Shown one piece after another: positions 6,906 through 8,827 of a stretch of 8,827 nucleotides of DNA. Every line of letters begins with the position of its first letter. The first letter of the stretch is position 1. Made by a program: the position numbers and the translations under genes. Location of the stretch: positions 1-8,827 of the forward strand of contig JAHFDU010000030.1 of assembly GCA_023248835.1 (NCBI GenBank), in the 5' to 3' direction. The DNA is from Myxococcales bacterium (GTDB lineage: Bacteria > Myxococcota_A > Polyangia > Palsa-1104). The notes under the pieces are model-generated. The model did not search any database. It saw only the letters and a list, made by a program, of their open reading frames with translations, and was not told the DNA's origin.

Positions 6906-6914
6906 TGCTATACG
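6906..6914 (+). promoter_or_regulatory. candidate extended -10 element directly upstream of the helicase
   Basis: TGCTATACG (6906-6914) resembles an extended -10 (TGn followed by TATACG, 4 of 6). No -35 hexamer stands at the normal distance; TTGGCA (6892-6897) is too close at 11 bases. If used, transcription would begin about at the GTG start codon at 6921, giving a leaderless or nearly leaderless mRNA, which would fit the absence of a good ribosome-binding site. This is tentative; read-through from the upstream gene is equally possible. Confidence 0.2.
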
Positions 6915-6920
6915 GGCGCC

Positions 6921-8615
6921 GTGACCGCACCCCCAGAGCTAGATTTTGCTTCACTCGGCGCCCATCCGTCGCTGCAGCGTGCGCTGACGCAGCGCGGTTA
7001 TCTCGCGCCAACCCCAGTCCAAGCGGCGGTACTGGGCGCGCCCGATTGCGATCTACTGGTCTCGTCGCAAACCGGTTCGGGAAAAACGGTCGCGTTTGGG
7101 CTGTTGATGGGGCGCGCGCTTTTGCAAGATGCGGAAACCTTCGTCCAGGGTACACATCCGCGTGCGCTGATCATTTTGCCGACGCGCGAATTGGCAGCGC
7201 AAGTGCAACGCGAACTCGGCTGGCTGTTCGCCACCACTCGAGCCCGCCTGGTCTCCTGTACCGGCGGCACCGATCTGCGGCTCGACGCCCGCGCGCTCAA
7301 ACGTGGCGCCGAGATCGTGGTCGGGACCCCCGGTCGTCTGGTCGACCTGATCGAGCGCAAATGTTTGCAACTCTCCTCGCTCGAAATGGTGGTGCTCGAC
7401 GAGGCAGATGAAATGCTCGACATGGGATTTCGCGAAGCGCTCGAGATTTTGCTCGAAGCCTCGCCGAAGGCGCGACGGACACTACTGTTTTCTGCGACGC
7501 TGCCGAAAACCATCCAGGCGATGGCGCGGCGCTATCAGAAAGACGCACTGTCGATCGACCCGCGTTCCGGCGCGCCCACCGCCCACGCCGACATTCAGCA
7601 CACCGCTCATCTGTACGCCCGCGGCGATCGCCTGGCGACACTGGTCAACATTCTGCGCCTGGCTGACGAAGAGCGAACTTTGATTTTTTGTCGCACGCGC
7701 GAAGCGGTGGCCGAACTGCACCAGCAACTATTGCAGCGAGGATTTTTGGTTACCGCCATTTCCGGTGATCGCGCTCAACACGAGCGCAACCATGCTCTCG
7801 AAGCGCTGCGCTCTGGACGAGTTCGCCTGCTGGTGGCGACCAATGTGGCAGCGCGCGGCATCGACCTTCCCGATCTTGGCGTGGTCTTGCACGCCGATCT
7901 GCCTGAGAACGGCGAATCGCTCACCCATCGCTCTGGCCGCACCGGCCGTGCTGGAAAAAAAGGCCAAAGTATTTTCATCGTCGAAGAGGGCGCGCAGCGC
8001 AAGGCAGAACGCTTGTTTGCTTCGGCCCATCTGCGACTGCACTGGACTGCAGCACCCAACGCCGAGAGTGTCGCCGCGCACCATCGCAAGCGTCTCGAAG
8101 CTGAGCTATCCGCGACGCCAATGCTCCATCAAGAGGTCAGCGCGTTTGCCGCCGAGTTGCTGTTGCGACAGGATGCCACGACTCTGCTGACGGCTCTGCT
8201 CGCGCGCGCTCTGCAAGCGCAGCCCAAAGGCGAAGTACTCAAGCCGATCTCGCCGCCGGCGATCAAGCGCGCCAAGTCGCCGCTACCAGTGGGCGGCGCT
8301 ATGCGCGCTTTCGAAGTCAATCTCGGTCTCAAAGATCAGGCGGTCGCAAATTGGATTCTGCCGCTGATTTGCCGCCGCGGCGGCATCACTCGGCGCGAGG
8401 TTGGAGCGATTCGAGTGGCGCGCGATCGTACCTATTTTGAAGTCGCTGCAGAAGTCGCGGCAAGGTTCGCGGAGACTGCGCACGCGCGCGACCCACGCGC
8501 TCCGCACGTGCGGATTGGGCCGGCAACCGCGCCGATGCCGACGCGCTCATTTGCCCACACAAAGTTGCCACGGTCGGCTCCTCCGCATAGAGCAAGTCGA
8601 GCTGCGATTTCCTGA
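6921..8615 (+). CDS. DEAD-box ATP-dependent RNA helicase with DbpA-type RNA-binding domain
   Basis: A 564-residue superfamily 2 RNA helicase expected to unwind or remodel RNA in the cytoplasm. All core motifs are intact: Q motif (Phe9, TPVQ 31-34), motif I SQTGSGKT (49-56), Ia PTRELA (87-92), GG (115-116), Ib TPGR (136-139), II DEAD (160-163), III SAT (191-193), IV LIFCRT (254-259), V ATNVAARGID (306-315) and VI HRSGRTGRAG (336-345). A linker with a basic patch (around KRAKS, 449-453) leads to a C-terminal domain (about 463-515, AFEVNLGLKDQAVANWI) resembling the RNA-recognition fold of DbpA/CsdA. In DbpA that domain targets 23S rRNA, so ribosome assembly is the likely role (inference). The last 50 residues are Ala/Pro/Arg-rich, low complexity and probably disordered. 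The start is GTG at 6921, placed just ahead of the Q motif; the preceding bases give only a weak ribosome-binding site. The neighbouring pseudouridine synthase supports an rRNA role. Confidence 0.95.
   Translation: MTAPPELDFASLGAHPSLQRALTQRGYLAPTPVQAAVLGAPDCDLLVSSQTGSGKTVAFGLLMGRALLQDAETFVQGTHPRALIILPTRELAAQVQRELGWLFATTRARLVSCTGGTDLRLDARALKRGAEIVVGTPGRLVDLIERKCLQLSSLEMVVLDEADEMLDMGFREALEILLEASPKARRTLLFSATLPKTIQAMARRYQKDALSIDPRSGAPTAHADIQHTAHLYARGDRLATLVNILRLADEERTLIFCRTREAVAELHQQLLQRGFLVTAISGDRAQHERNHALEALRSGRVRLLVATNVAARGIDLPDLGVVLHADLPENGESLTHRSGRTGRAGKKGQSIFIVEEGAQRKAERLFASAHLRLHWTAAPNAESVAAHHRKRLEAELSATPMLHQEVSAFAAELLLRQDATTLLTALLARALQAQPKGEVLKPISPPAIKRAKSPLPVGGAMRAFEVNLGLKDQAVANWILPLICRRGGITRREVGAIRVARDRTYFEVAAEVAARFAETAHARDPRAPHVRIGPATAPMPTRSFAHTKLPRSAPPHRASRAAIS
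8439..8462 (+). repeat. tandem 12-base repeat inside the helicase C-terminal domain
   Basis: GAAGTCGCTGCA (8439-8450) is followed immediately by GAAGTCGCGGCA (8451-8462), 11 of 12 bases identical. It encodes EVAAEVAA at the end of the RNA-binding domain, where a four-residue periodicity suits a helix. It is probably a small in-frame duplication without further meaning. Confidence 0.5.
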
Positions 8616-8630
8616 TTTCCTTGATTTCCT
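8606..8630 (+). repeat. three tandem copies of GATTTCCT over the helicase stop codon
   Basis: GATTTCCT occurs at 8606-8613, 8614-8621 and 8623-8630, the last two separated by one extra T. The helicase stop codon TGA (8613-8615) is formed at the junction of the first two copies. The 8-base unit is not a multiple of three, so gain or loss of a copy inside the frame would alter the extreme C-terminus. It is short and may be chance slippage. Confidence 0.6.
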
Positions 8631-8633
8631 AAG

Positions 8634-8662
8634 TTGACATCCACCCGGTCGCCTGCTTCGAT
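8634..8662 (+). promoter_or_regulatory. candidate promoter for the right-edge lipoprotein
   Basis: A perfect TTGACA (8634-8639) is followed after 17 bases by TTCGAT (8657-8662, 3 of 6 to the -10 consensus). It lies between the helicase stop and the lipoprotein frame. If it were used, the start of transcription would fall near 8669, on or just after the ATG at 8668, which would then favour one of the downstream starts. The weak -10 makes it low confidence. Confidence 0.25.
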
Positions 8663-8667
8663 GTCGC

Positions 8668-8827
8668 ATGGAGACCGTGGAACGCCCACCCACTGCCGGT
8701 CCCAATCTAGTGGCGTGGATGGCGCTGCTTCTGATCGTCACCGCCTGTACAGGACGAATCTCGCCAGCGCCGACGTCGACAAACGCCGCAGCCGATGCGC
8801 TGCCGCTGAATCATGCTCAGTTCATCG
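8668..8827 (+). CDS. putative lipoprotein, partial (C-terminus off the right edge)
   Basis: The open frame runs from ATG at 8668 to the window end without a stop, 53 complete codons. The first 27 residues form a lipoprotein signal: a polar N-region, the hydrophobic stretch VAWMALLLIVTAC, and a VTAC lipobox with Cys27 (codon 8746-8748). After it comes a Ser/Pro/Thr/Ala-rich spacer typical of the tether in bacterial lipoproteins. The exact start is uncertain. ATG 8668 has no clear Shine-Dalgarno and an unusually acidic N-region (METVE). GTG at 8677 has GGAG only 3 bases upstream, and GTG 8710 or ATG 8719 would leave a very short signal. Too little of the mature protein is visible to name a function. 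It starts 52 bases after the helicase stop and probably forms its own transcription unit. Confidence 0.65.
   Translation, partial: METVERPPTAGPNLVAWMALLLIVTACTGRISPAPTSTNAAADALPLNHAQFI

Noticed and set aside
6892..6910. TTGGCAC...TGCT as a sigma54 promoter upstream of the helicase
   Set aside because: The GG and GC pairs are separated by 11 bases rather than the required 10, and the -12 half reads GTGCT rather than TTGCW.
7952..7961. A7 run in the helicase after motif VI as a frameshift site
   Set aside because: The Lys-Lys codons fit the conserved region in the normal frame, and no long alternative frame with plausible protein follows.
1..8827. Search for tRNA or rRNA genes, CRISPR arrays, IS ends, phage or defence genes
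   Set aside because: No spacer is long enough or structured enough for these RNAs, no repeat-spacer pattern is seen, and all genes are housekeeping or envelope types with composition like their neighbours.

Overview
This is an ordinary-looking chromosomal segment of a moderately GC-rich Gram-negative bacterium, most likely a myxobacterial or other former-deltaproteobacterial lineage (Myxococcota-like). That placement is an inference. It rests on three things: a cysteine-rich lipoprotein with an NCGxCGxxC motif, periplasmic TPR and TolB/FlgO-like proteins that each end in a two-helix membrane hairpin and a short tail, and an embedded CxxH/CxxC zinc ribbon in LeuRS. There is no rRNA, tRNA, CRISPR array, IS element or phage gene, and no gene-free stretch longer than about 170 bases.

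Layout. On the minus strand, positions 1556 to 1 hold a two-gene envelope operon: a TPR protein with a signal peptide and membrane anchor (TTG start), then, 8 bases later, a cysteine-rich lipoprotein that runs off the left edge. A 166-base spacer separates it from a divergent plus-strand gene (1723-2589) for a second signal-peptide protein with a membrane hairpin. That gene converges within 10 bases on a minus-strand operon of leuS (5803-3218) followed by a duplicated ABM-type monooxygenase-fold protein (3214-2600). A 130-base spacer separates leuS from a rightward pair: a RluA-family rRNA pseudouridine synthase (5934-6881) and a DEAD-box RNA helicase with a DbpA-type RNA-binding domain (6921-8615). 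A third lipoprotein begins at 8668 and runs off the right edge.

How the genes relate. The centre and right of the window concern translation and ribosome biogenesis: leucyl-tRNA charging, rRNA pseudouridylation and rRNA remodelling. The left part and right edge are lineage-specific envelope proteins of unknown function. I found no convincing new defence or biosynthetic system. The most interesting points are the fused ABM duplication coupled to leuS, the divergent pair of envelope proteins with matching C-terminal architecture, a 5' leader hairpin that could mask the TPR gene's ribosome-binding site, and a high local density of CGATCG.
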